10,068 nt of DNA from an uncultured Candidatus Nitrosopelagicus sp. (GCA_937896695.1 CALBOT010000089.1:1-10068), one strand, 5' to 3'; shown: positions 1 to 5,186, counted from the first letter of the stretch. Notes: generated from the sequence alone by a model not told the origin. Numbers and translations: made by a program.

Positions 1-683
1 TCGATTTGTCACACCATGTCAGCCCCCGCCGCAGCCGAATTTGGCGATTTGGGATGATTATGCTTGCAAAAAAATACCCTATACATGATGCAGATGTGGT
101 AATTCCCGTACCTGATTCTGCAAGACCTGCTGCATTAGGATTTGCTCAAGAACTTGGAATACAATTTGATGAAGGATTGTTAAAAGATCGTTATAGTAAG
201 AAAGGTCCGTTACGAAGTTTTATTGAACCACATCAAAGTGACAGAGTAGAAATTAATCGATGGATTATACCAATTCGTGAAGTCATAGAAGATAAACACA
301 TCATAGTTATTGATGACAGTTTGGTTCGAGGTACTAGTTCTAAAGCAATCATAAAGGCATTGCGTCGTTCTGGTGCTAGAAAAATAAGCATGATGGTTAC
401 ATACCCTCCAATAAAATTCCCATGTTATGCAGGAATTGATTTCCCGTCACAAGAAGAACTTGCAACATTTGACGGTGGAAAAGATTTGAATGAAAAAGAA
501 ATGATTGAAAAAGTTCGCAATGATATTGGTGCAGACTTTTTGGGTTACAATGATGCAGAAAACCTTGCTAATGCTGTTGGAATTCCAAAAGATTCTATGT
601 GTTTCACATGTGCGACAGGAAACTATGCTCCTCTAGGAATTACCCCAAATTTTAATAAGATGAAACAGATGAAAAGTGTCTGA
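1..683 (+). CDS. purF: Amidophosphoribosyltransferase (PurF), C-terminal part; 5' end outside window
   Basis: PurF makes 5-phosphoribosylamine from PRPP and glutamine, the first committed step of purine synthesis, in the cytoplasm. Only the phosphoribosyltransferase half is here; the N-terminal glutaminase domain lies before base 1. The reading frame is open to the window edge (first full codon at base 3), so the TTG at 6 is not taken as a start. Counting residues from base 6, DADVVIPVPDSARPAALG (28-45) matches the PurF core, and VIDDSLVRGTSS (101-112) is the PRPP-binding loop. PCYAGID (139-145) and CFTCATG (199-205) hold three cysteines at the places where Bacillus-type PurF enzymes bind a 4Fe-4S cluster, so an Fe-S enzyme is likely. 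The TGA stop shares one base with the next ATG, which indicates an operon. Confidence 0.95.
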   Translation, partial: DLSHHVSPRRSRIWRFGMIMLAKKYPIHDADVVIPVPDSARPAALGFAQELGIQFDEGLLKDRYSKKGPLRSFIEPHQSDRVEINRWIIPIREVIEDKHIIVIDDSLVRGTSSKAIIKALRRSGARKISMMVTYPPIKFPCYAGIDFPSQEELATFDGGKDLNEKEMIEKVRNDIGADFLGYNDAENLANAVGIPKDSMCFTCATGNYAPLGITPNFNKMKQMKSV

Positions 684-931
684 TGGAAACTGCATACGTT
701 TTAGTTCAATGTAAAATTGCACATGAAATGGAAGTACTAAAAGCATTGTTAGAAATTGATTTAGTTAAAGAAGCAAAAGGTACATTTGGTTATTATGACA
801 TATTTACAAAAATTCAAGGTGACAACTCTTCTGAAATTGAAAATGTTATTACTAAAAAAATCCGTAATATTGAAAATGTCACTGCTACTACAACGTTGTC
901 TATTATCCCAGAACAGGATTTTGAAAAATGA
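683..931 (+). CDS. Stand-alone Lrp/AsnC ligand-binding (RAM) domain protein
   Basis: This 82-residue protein consists only of the alpha-beta ligand-binding domain found at the C-terminus of Lrp/AsnC regulators. It begins with the strand AYVLVQCKI, continues with a helix (EMEVLKALLEI), then KEAKGTFGYYDIFTKIQ with the G-YYDI turn typical of the family, and ends with IENVTATTTLSIIPE. There is no helix-turn-helix, so it probably does not bind DNA alone. Such single-domain proteins are common in archaea and form oligomers that may sense amino acids or partner with full-length Lrp proteins. The ATG overlaps the purF stop by one base, and its own TGA overlaps the next ATG (ATGA), so it should be co-translated with purF. 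A link to purine or glutamine sensing is inferred from context only. Confidence 0.85.
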   Translation: METAYVLVQCKIAHEMEVLKALLEIDLVKEAKGTFGYYDIFTKIQGDNSSEIENVITKKIRNIENVTATTTLSIIPEQDFEK

Positions 932-1068
932 GTAAAGAAACACGTTCCATTGATAAGAAAGGATTTTCAAATAAATTCTTTGAAGAATTGGATAAAGAAC
1001 ATGATAATGCAAAGGAATTTGCAAAACGTCAAAAAGAATTAAAAGAAAAAAAGAAAAAATATCTTTGA
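928..1068 (+). CDS. Small highly charged hypothetical protein (46 aa)
   Basis: This is a short reading frame starting at ATG 928, which overlaps the preceding stop in an ATGA arrangement, the usual sign of translational coupling. The product starts MSKETRSIDKKGFSNKFF and becomes a lysine/glutamate-rich helix (FEELDKEHDNAKEFAKRQKE) ending in a run of lysines. It has no cysteines, signal peptide or membrane segment. I do not recognise a family. A basic, helical micro-protein at the end of the purF operon could bind nucleic acid or a partner protein, but that is a guess. The case for it being a gene rests on the overlap, the same strand, and protein-like composition across the full frame. The lysine-rich C-terminus is encoded by A-runs and could also arise by chance in A-rich DNA. 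Confidence 0.65.
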   Translation: MSKETRSIDKKGFSNKFFEELDKEHDNAKEFAKRQKELKEKKKKYL

Positions 1069-1077
1069 TTTTGGTTC

Positions 1078-1086
1078 TTTTATACT
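1078..1086 (+). promoter_or_regulatory. TATA-like box ahead of hairpin RNA candidate
   Basis: TTTTATACT lies just after the stop of the 46-residue gene. Archaeal TATA boxes are centred about 26 bases before the start of transcription, which would place the start near 1108. That is where the strong hairpin begins at about 1110. Direct evidence is only the motif and the spacing; the region is A+T-rich, so a chance match is possible. Confidence 0.35.
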
Positions 1087-1107
1087 GATTTTACAAGTAA
1101 TTTACAG

Positions 1108-1165
1108 CCAGATTGGGGTGATTTTCCTTCTGCAAGTAGGCTCAATCGCCACAATCTTGGTTTTT
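1108..1165 (+). ncRNA. Candidate small structured RNA (hairpin) after the purF operon
   Basis: Bases 1111-1123 (GATTGGGGTGATT) pair with 1144-1156 (AATCGCCACAATC) as a 13-bp stem with one mismatch and one G-T wobble. A further A-T pair closes outside (1110/1157), and the loop is 20 bases. The block is clearly richer in G+C than its surroundings, which in an A+T-rich archaeon is a known hint of structured RNA. A TATA-like box at 1078-1086 has the right spacing, and a T run follows at 1161-1165. No convincing C/D or H/ACA boxes were found. Alternatives are a terminator for the purF operon, a dispersed repeat, or part of a short peptide gene, since a minus-strand frame across the block is open but has no good start. 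Strand and ends are inferred. Confidence 0.35.
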
Positions 1166-1169
1166 GAGG

Positions 1170-1178
1170 TTATATACT
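1170..1178 (+). promoter_or_regulatory. TATA box of the small Cys-rich reading frame
   Basis: TTATATACT is a near-ideal archaeal TATA box and sits about 24 bases before the ATG at 1198. This fits a leaderless mRNA that begins at or very close to that start codon. It is the best-looking promoter in the window and the main reason for believing that the short Cys-rich frame is expressed. Confidence 0.55.
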
Positions 1179-1197
1179 ATTTTTGTAATAATATGGC

Positions 1198-1308
1198 ATG
1201 AAATTAAGATGTACTTCTTGTGCACATTTTTGCTGTGATGCAAAAAAATGCAGCTGTAACTGTCACAAAAAATCATTTACTAGGACAAATTATGTCTTCC
1301 AAATGTAA
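1198..1308 (+). CDS. Small Cys-rich (putative metal-binding) protein, 36 aa
   Basis: The frame from ATG 1198 encodes MKLRCTSCAHFCCDAKKC followed by SCNCHKKSFTRTNYVFQM. Seven cysteines (5, 8, 12, 13, 18, 20, 22) and two histidines (10, 23) are packed into 19 residues as CxxCxHxCCx4CxCxCH. This pattern is strongly non-random and suggests zinc or other metal binding. A TATA box at 1170-1178 is correctly placed for a leaderless transcript. I do not recognise a named family. A second short frame (1292-1351) overlaps its end in another frame and encodes a 19-residue peptide with CNEC; a frameshift linking the two is possible but not shown. The gene is short, so spurious origin cannot be excluded. 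Confidence 0.5.
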   Translation: MKLRCTSCAHFCCDAKKCSCNCHKKSFTRTNYVFQM

Positions 1309-1401
1309 TGAATGTTCTAAAAAAATCAAGAATGTAAAAACACTGATCTAAGTTGATAAACTAGTATTCTTGACTCTGTGATGTGACTACAGTAAGAAAA
1401 A

Positions 1402-1410
1402 TCTATTATT
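1402..1410 (+). promoter_or_regulatory. TATA-like box for the 126-aa protein and purC
   Basis: TCTATTATT is centred about 27 bases before ATG 1433, the spacing expected for a leaderless archaeal transcript. The following purC starts only 7 bases after the stop of this gene, so this is likely to be the purC promoter as well. Confidence 0.4.
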
Positions 1411-1432
1411 CTAGTTTTTCATTTGTTTTTTA

Positions 1433-1813
1433 ATGGCAAATAAAATTCCAATTTTTGGAGGAATTGCAGCTGCTGCAGGAATTACTGTATTTGTATTATT
1501 TTTCACTCCTGCTGGAATCGCGCAAGAAGAATATTCATTGTCTGTTGATCCGACAAAAGAAAAACAAAGTTTGTTTATTATGGCACGTGTTTCTTTAGAA
1601 AACACAGGTAGTAAACCTCTAACAAATGTTGAACTAAATTTTGGTGATGGTGATAAAATATATCTTGGAACCTTAAAACCTGGACAATCAGAAATTATTT
1701 CTCCACCTCAAGGTAATTCTTTACAGTATGTGATTGTAACTTCTAACGAAGGAGTTTATGTTAGCAAGGTTTATCGTGAACCAATTGCAATGCCTGGTAT
1801 GATGGGGTCTTAG
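1433..1813 (+). CDS. Secreted or membrane-anchored hypothetical protein (126 aa)
   Basis: The N-terminus has a short positive start (MANK) followed by a hydrophobic segment at about residues 7-30 (FGGIAAAAGITVFVLFF...). This is either a signal peptide, with possible cleavage after AGIA before QEEYSL, or a single membrane anchor. The rest is outside the cytoplasm and looks like a beta-sandwich: ARVSLENTGSKPLTNVEL and YLGTLKPGQSEIISPP resemble CARDB-type or immunoglobulin-like domains, where a conserved NTG turn precedes paired strands. There are no cysteines or enzyme motifs. It is followed 7 bases later by purC and probably shares its transcript, but the two need not be functionally linked. 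Family assignment is by general look only. Confidence 0.75.
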   Translation: MANKIPIFGGIAAAAGITVFVLFFTPAGIAQEEYSLSVDPTKEKQSLFIMARVSLENTGSKPLTNVELNFGDGDKIYLGTLKPGQSEIISPPQGNSLQYVIVTSNEGVYVSKVYREPIAMPGMMGS

Positions 1814-1820
1814 ATGATTT

Positions 1821-2645
1821 ATGAAATTTCTTAATTCTGGTAAAGTAAAAGACGTCTATGACATGGGTGATGATACATTACTCTTCAATTTTAGCAATCG
1901 TGTATCTGCATATGATGTAAAATTCAATGATGAAATTCCTCAAAAAGGTAAAGTACTATGCAAATTTGCAAAATTTTGGTTTGAGCAATTAGACGTTGAT
2001 AATCATTTTGTGAAATCACATTCTGATACTGAAATAATTGTTAAAAAAATGGAAATGTTGCCAATTGAATGTGTAGTTCGTGGTTATTTCTATGGTAGTT
2101 TAGTTAACAGATACAATTCGGGAACTACAACTTTACCTAGAAAAATAGACACTACGCTTGCAGCAAAACTTCCTGCGCCTTTATTTGATCCTACAACAAA
2201 GTCTGAACATGACATTCCTATAACAAAAGATGAAGCAATTAATCAAAATCTTGTCACGTTAGAAGATTATGAGTGGTTATCTGAAAAAACTATTCAAATT
2301 TACAATAAAATGGCACAAATTGCTGACTCTGCTGGATTCATTTTGGCGGATTTGAAGCTTGAATTTGGTAGATTAAACGGTAAAATCACTCTAGGGGATT
2401 CTATTGGCCCTGATGAATATCGTTTGTGGCCAAAATCATCTTACAGTCCTGGTAAAACCCAAGAAGCGTATGACAAACAACTTCTTCGTGACTGGTTAAC
2501 TGAAAATGGATATCAAAAACAGTTTGAAAATTCAAGAACAATGGGGCAAGAACCCGTTGCACCTGCAATTCCGCAGGAAATAATTCAAAAAATGACTGAT
2601 AGATACATTGCCGCATACGAGCGCACTACTAACCAGTCGTTTTAA
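1821..2645 (+). CDS. purC: Phosphoribosylaminoimidazole-succinocarboxamide synthase (SAICAR synthetase)
   Basis: PurC joins CAIR with aspartate using ATP, a middle step of purine synthesis in the cytoplasm. The 274 residues form one full-length domain. GKVKDVY (7-13) is the N-terminal ATP-binding turn, IECVVRGY (82-89) is the family signature, ADLKLEFG (176-183) is the second nucleotide-site strand, and GDSIGPDEYRLW (192-203) corresponds to the bacterial DEV-TPDSSRFW signature in an archaeal version. The C-terminal helices (LRDWL, YIAAYERTT) close the fold. The ATG is 7 bases after the upstream stop; an ATG at 1814 gives only a six-residue frame and is rejected. With purF about 1.1 kb upstream on the same strand, this is a loose purine cluster. 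Confidence 0.95.
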   Translation: MKFLNSGKVKDVYDMGDDTLLFNFSNRVSAYDVKFNDEIPQKGKVLCKFAKFWFEQLDVDNHFVKSHSDTEIIVKKMEMLPIECVVRGYFYGSLVNRYNSGTTTLPRKIDTTLAAKLPAPLFDPTTKSEHDIPITKDEAINQNLVTLEDYEWLSEKTIQIYNKMAQIADSAGFILADLKLEFGRLNGKITLGDSIGPDEYRLWPKSSYSPGKTQEAYDKQLLRDWLTENGYQKQFENSRTMGQEPVAPAIPQEIIQKMTDRYIAAYERTTNQSF

Positions 2646-2709
2646 CTCGATTTTCAAATTCCACATTTTCCTAAAATCTTCTCATTTTGACCCTCTTCCA
2701 CTATTTTAT

Positions 2710-2728
2710 GGATTTTTTCCAAAAATCC
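2710..2728 (+). terminator. Hairpin plus T-tracts after purC
   Basis: GGATTTTT, a three-base TCC loop, and AAAAATCC form a perfect 8-bp hairpin about 65 bases after the purC stop. Runs of T follow at 2733-2738 and 2752-2758. Archaeal termination relies mainly on T-tracts, so the T runs may matter more than the stem. It is placed correctly to end the purC transcript before the next gene's regulatory region. Confidence 0.5.
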
Positions 2729-2775
2729 TTGATTTTTTCACCCCTACTGATTTTTTTGTAACTTTATCAAAAAGT

Positions 2776-2798
2776 TTGATACCACTACGAGAAATATA
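2776..2798. repeat. Direct repeat copy 1 upstream of the winged-helix gene
   Basis: TTGATACCACTACGAGAAAT plus ATA. It matches the copy at 2817-2839 at 21 of 23 positions and has the same orientation. The start-to-start distance is 41 bases, close to four turns of B-DNA, so proteins bound to both would face the same side. It lies about 145-165 bases before the winged-helix start. Likely a pair of regulator binding sites; unproven. Confidence 0.6.
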
Positions 2799-2816
2799 GT
2801 AAATGTTACAAAAATA

Positions 2817-2839
2817 TTGATACCACTACTAAAAATATA
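2817..2839. repeat. Direct repeat copy 2 upstream of the winged-helix gene
   Basis: TTGATACCACTACTAAAAAT plus ATA; it differs from copy 1 at two bases. A weaker partial match (CTGATACAGATA) lies near 2898-2909, just before the likely core promoter. The rest of the 2646-2940 gap holds the purC terminator and A+T-rich sequence with no gene that I can support. Confidence 0.6.
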
Positions 2840-2940
2840 CAGTCAGCTACTACATTTTTAGTTGCATAAAAAAAATAACGGATTTGGACAAAAAATACTG
2901 ATACAGATAACTTTTAGCTAAGATCTTTAGAAAAAACTAC

Positions 2941-3441
2941 ATGTCAACAATACTCGAAAAACCAATATCGGTGAATCGTACACTTGCAACAAGTCTGGAA
3001 CATGCAAAAGCTATCGAGGACCCCGCACGAGCAAAAATTCTGCAACTACTATATCGAAAACATCTTAATGCAGAACAAATCACAGCACAATTGAAAAAAA
3101 CTGGATTCAAAAAGGCTTTGACAACAACGAGACATCATCTGGAGATTCTCAAAGAAGCTGAATTGATTGAGGTTGTGAAAATTGAAGAAAAGCGTGGTGC
3201 CATGATAAAATATTACGGTACATCGATAAAGTTACTCGACTATCAAACCCCAAAAGACTTTGAGAAAAAATACTCGACAGTCATAAAGTCAACGTCTAAG
3301 CATATTGAACAACTTCTAGATGTACTTTCAAAAAAGACTGGTAAGACTAAAACTTCTCAAAACAAACAGGAATATAGTCAGTACTTGATGATGGAGATTG
3401 TAAATCGTGCAGTCACAACAGTCTTTGAAAAAAGACACTGA
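2941..3441 (+). CDS. ArsR-like winged-helix transcriptional regulator
   Basis: This is a 166-residue protein. Residues about 15-95 form a winged helix-turn-helix: IEDPARAKILQLLYRK is the first helix of the ArsR/HTH type, LNAEQITAQLKK is the helix before recognition, TTTRHHLEILKEAELIEVV contains the recognition helix, and KRGAMIKYYGTSIKL is the beta wing. The C-terminal third (about 105-166) is helical and charged and may dimerise. It has no cysteine cluster typical of metal sensors, so the ligand is unknown. A TATA-like stretch near 2911-2922 would give a leaderless mRNA. The repeats at 2776 and 2817 could be its own operator. The gene meets DUF371 tail to tail with no bases between the stop codons. 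Confidence 0.8.
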   Translation: MSTILEKPISVNRTLATSLEHAKAIEDPARAKILQLLYRKHLNAEQITAQLKKTGFKKALTTTRHHLEILKEAELIEVVKIEEKRGAMIKYYGTSIKLLDYQTPKDFEKKYSTVIKSTSKHIEQLLDVLSKKTGKTKTSQNKQEYSQYLMMEIVNRAVTTVFEKRH

Positions 3442-3882
3442 TTACAATACTTCTATGATCATCTTACCCTTGGTTTGTGGGTTTTGAAGGAGATGGACAA
3501 AGTCTCTAGGCATGTCACTGGATGCCTTGTCGCAATTGATAGCGATAGTACGGGAACACGTGAATGCGCTCTTACGTAGTACTATATCGCTTACATGTTT
3601 TAGCGTAAGCTTTTCTGAACCCTGGCCTTGAACTTTAAATGTAAATTTCCCCGCTTTGATTGTAAATTTGATTTTTGACTCTGGATTCTGAATTTTCATC
3701 TTCATTTTTTCAGGCAAATCCATACATGATATGCCTGAATTCACTCCTACGATGCAATCTCCTTGTGCTGTAAGACTATCATCCTTAGTAATTTCCAAAG
3801 TTTTTTCATGTAATGATAATACTTCTTTATGACCTGTGAATGGAATGGTTATTTTCATGATAATTTGAAATTTTTGAGACAT
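3442..3882 (-). CDS. DUF371 family protein (conserved archaeal, function unknown)
   Basis: The 146 residues match what I know of DUF371, an archaeal family of unknown role. GHKEVLSLHEKTLEITKDDSLT leads into the signature GDCIVGVNSGISCMDLPE (41-58), followed by GQGSEKLTLKHVSDIVLRKS (86-105) and CSRTIAINCDKASSDMPRDFV (109-129). The cysteines at 43, 53, 109 and 117 are notable and may bind metal, but that is inference. Two starts are possible: ATG 3882 (used here) or ATG 3858, which begins MKITIPFTGHKE and is closer to the usual family start; each has a TATA-like sequence at a workable distance. The gene diverges from the PPOX gene across 26 bases and converges with the winged-helix gene. Confidence 0.85.
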   Translation of the reverse strand: MSQKFQIIMKITIPFTGHKEVLSLHEKTLEITKDDSLTAQGDCIVGVNSGISCMDLPEKMKMKIQNPESKIKFTIKAGKFTFKVQGQGSEKLTLKHVSDIVLRKSAFTCSRTIAINCDKASSDMPRDFVHLLQNPQTKGKMIIEVL

Positions 3883-3907
3883 AAATATTCAAGTTGTAAT
3901 ATTTTAG
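3881..3907. promoter_or_regulatory. Compact divergent promoter between DUF371 and the PPOX gene
   Basis: Only 26 bases separate the two start codons. ATAAATATT (3881-3889) is 20-28 bases before the + strand ATG at 3909. On the other strand TAAAATATTA (about 3897-3906) lies 15-25 bases before the ATG at 3882. AATATTTAT read on the minus strand also suits the alternative start at 3858. Each box overlaps or touches the other gene's start, so both genes probably make leaderless mRNAs and compete for polymerase. Confidence 0.45.
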
Positions 3908-3908
3908 T

Positions 3909-4316
3909 ATGGATTCAAAGGCTGAGAATCTTCTAAATGGTAAAAATTTGGTATTTTTAGCCACTTCTATGTCTGATGGTGCCCCTCAAGTCACTCCTGT
4001 TTGGGGAAACTTTGAAAATTCCCATATTTTGATTAATACTGCGGAAGGCCGTTTGAAACACAAAAATATTCTTCGTGATCCTAGGGTTGCAATTTCTGTG
4101 GTTGATTCAAAAAACCCATTGGATATGACATCAATTAGAGGCAAAGTAACTGAAATTTTGCCTGATTATGATTACAAACATGCTGATTTTTTAACAAAAC
4201 AGTATATGGGTAAAGAAAAATATCCTTTCAAACGTCCTGATGAAAAACGAATCATATTGAAAATTGAACCTGAAAAAATATTTGTCCTTCCTGAATTGGC
4301 CATGAACGACGAGTAA
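3909..4316 (+). CDS. PPOX-class, probably F420-dependent, split-barrel oxidoreductase
   Basis: This 135-residue protein has the pyridoxamine-phosphate-oxidase-like split barrel. LVFLATSMSDGAPQVTPVWGNF (14-35) is the typical first strand pair, ILINTAEGRLKHKNILRDPRVAISVVD continues with the R-x-K-x-x-N-I-x-x-D-P-R-V motif seen in the Rv1155-like F420-binding branch, MTSIRGKVTEI is the next strand, and IILKIEPEKIFVLP ends the barrel. Such enzymes use F420 (some use FMN or bind haem) to reduce small molecules. Ammonia-oxidising archaea are known to make F420, which fits. The exact substrate cannot be read from sequence. The ATG is supported by a TATA-like box 20-28 bases before it. The stop is followed 8 bases later by a perfect 30-base palindrome. 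Confidence 0.85.
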   Translation: MDSKAENLLNGKNLVFLATSMSDGAPQVTPVWGNFENSHILINTAEGRLKHKNILRDPRVAISVVDSKNPLDMTSIRGKVTEILPDYDYKHADFLTKQYMGKEKYPFKRPDEKRIILKIEPEKIFVLPELAMNDE

Positions 4317-4324
4317 CAAAAAAC

Positions 4325-4354
4325 AATATTTCTAAATTCGAATTTAGAAATATT
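4325..4354. repeat. Perfect 30-base palindrome, copy 1
   Basis: The half-site AATATTTCTAAATTC is followed directly by its exact reverse complement, with no loop. It begins 8 bases after the PPOX stop and ends 21 bases from the stop of the possible 52-residue gene on the other strand, so it lies between two converging gene ends. The near-copy at 5237-5266 differs at two of 30 bases. It may act as a two-way terminator, as a protein-binding site, or be a dispersed repeat; no T-tract follows immediately. Confidence 0.9.
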
Positions 4355-4375
4355 ACTTATCTAAACACGTAGATT

Positions 4376-4534
4376 TTAACATGTTTTACGCCTATTTTTA
4401 TTAACTGTAACAATGAATCCGAATGAAACTATGTAGTTTTCTCCAAACTCATTATCATTAGTATCAAACATTTCATATTTTTTGACTGCAGAAATTATTG
4501 TTATTTGTGTTATTTTTTTAATATTTCTAGTCAT
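4376..4534 (-). CDS. Possible small protein or gene remnant (52 aa)
   Basis: From ATG 4534 on the minus strand the frame reads MTRNIKKITQITIISAVKKY then EMFDTNDNEFGENYIVSFGF and IVTVNKNRRKTC. The composition is protein-like (mixed charged and beta-forming residues) rather than the hydrophobic run typical of T-rich shadow frames. The same frame stays open upstream to base 4624 without a usual start codon, giving a proline-rich stretch (VKTPPLPITTYHVSPSYS) across the G-tract repeat. It may therefore be the decayed end of a longer gene. No family is recognised, and no clear TATA box or Shine-Dalgarno sequence precedes it. Confidence 0.35.
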   Translation of the reverse strand: MTRNIKKITQITIISAVKKYEMFDTNDNEFGENYIVSFGFIVTVNKNRRKTC

Positions 4535-4537
4535 TTT

Positions 4538-4552
4538 AGGGGGGTTTAGCTT
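4538..4552. repeat. G-tract direct repeat, copy A
   Basis: AGGGGGGTTTAGCTT, identical to 4703-4717; start-to-start distance is 165 bases. Six successive Gs are rare in this A+T-rich sequence. The copy sits just before the ATG of the possible 52-residue minus-strand gene. Confidence 0.75.
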
Positions 4553-4702
4553 CTGTGAGTAACTCGGACTAACATGGTATGTTGTAATGGGTAATGGTGG
4601 TGTTTTGACCCTTGGTTTACATATTTACGAATAAACGTTCAACCCCCCCTATTTTTTGCCATTTTTGAAAATATGGTCTATTCGTAAAATGTAGATGATG
4701 TC

Positions 4703-4717
4703 AGGGGGGTTTAGCTT
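4703..4717. repeat. G-tract direct repeat, copy B
   Basis: AGGGGGGTTTAGCTT, identical to copy A. It lies 26 bases beyond the stop of the DUF2299-like gene. After it comes TTACGAAC, related to the TTTACGAATA inverted repeat nearby, so the repeated unit may be longer and diverged. Confidence 0.75.
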
Positions 4718-4742
4718 TTACGAACAAATTGATTTTTTATGA

Positions 4743-5186
4743 TTAAAACGTCTTGATCAAAAACCTATTTGTTTTTTCACTCATTTCTATAATTTCTTCT
4801 AAAGCTTTGAAGAAAGATGGTTGATTTAGCTGTTCTGGTTTGTCTAAAACAATGAAAACCCCCACCTTTTTCTTTCCATCTTCGTCTAAAAATTTACCAA
4901 TTGCTTTGATTGAATAGCAAAAATCATCTATTTTTTTCTTAAAGTTCTCTTGTTCTGCATCATTTAACTCTCTAAACCTAATCAATTGTTTTGTTTTCAT
5001 ATCTATTTTAATTCCAATAACAAGTATGTTTTCCTGGCCTTTCGGTTCAAACACTTCTGTATCATTCCCTAGTCCATCTGAGTTATTGATTATGATCTTG
5101 AATGTTGCATCATCTGATTTCCCTTGTTTGAAGTCATAGTTTTCATGTATTAACCATCTTTCAACATTATCTCTAAGACGTGACAT
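4743..5186 (-). CDS. DUF2299-like hypothetical protein (147 aa)
   Basis: This is a soluble alpha-beta protein: MSRLRDNVERWLIHENYDFKQ at the start, then ATFKIIINNSDGLGNDTEVFEPKGQENILVIGIKIDM, a long helical stretch (LNDAEQENFKKKIDDFCYSIKAIGKFL), KVGVFIVLDKP, and a final helix and strand. The early WL-x-E-x-Y plus a later EPKGQ-x-x-x-LVIG resembles the archaeal DUF2299 family as I remember it; function unknown. I prefer ATG 5186 over an in-frame TTG at 5195 because a TATA-like box lies 24 bases before the ATG, fitting a leaderless mRNA. The gene sits alone between the two 30-base palindromes, with its own promoter. Confidence 0.7.
   Translation of the reverse strand: MSRLRDNVERWLIHENYDFKQGKSDDATFKIIINNSDGLGNDTEVFEPKGQENILVIGIKIDMKTKQLIRFRELNDAEQENFKKKIDDFCYSIKAIGKFLDEDGKKKVGVFIVLDKPEQLNQPSFFKALEEIIEMSEKTNRFLIKTF

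Larger units (their letters stand above)
4535..4742. other. Intergenic region with G-tract repeats and inverted repeats
   Basis: Apart from the palindrome and the possible 52-residue gene, the 426-base gap after PPOX holds no supportable full gene. It does contain two direct copies of AGGGGGGTTTAGCTT (4538-4552, 4703-4717). Between them is an inverted relative built on CCCCCCC (about 4643-4649), and a perfect 10-base inverted repeat TTTACGAATA / TATTCGTAAA (4624-4633, 4679-4688). The layout is unusual for this compact genome and looks like a repeat-derived or regulatory element. Confidence 0.6.

Noticed and set aside
1085..1172. Minus-strand open stretch (…PRLWRLSLLAEGKSPQSG…) across the same block
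   Set aside because: It has no ATG, GTG or TATA box at a suitable distance, and a strong RNA fold explains the G+C richness better. It could be re-examined if homologous peptides exist.
1058..1195. A long hydrophobic plus-strand open stretch (…ILILQVIYSQIGVIFLLQ…) across the hairpin block
   Set aside because: It has no usable start codon. Linking it to the 46-residue gene would need a +1 shift in the A-run at 1047-1059. T-rich frames often read as hydrophobic by chance.
2608..2799. Plus-strand 63-codon frame overlapping the purC end
   Set aside because: It spans the terminator hairpin and T-tracts, which makes it F/L-rich by composition, and it overlaps purC in another frame.
2776..2839. 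Start of a CRISPR array
   Set aside because: There are only two copies with an 18-base gap and no regular further units; the spacer size does not fit.
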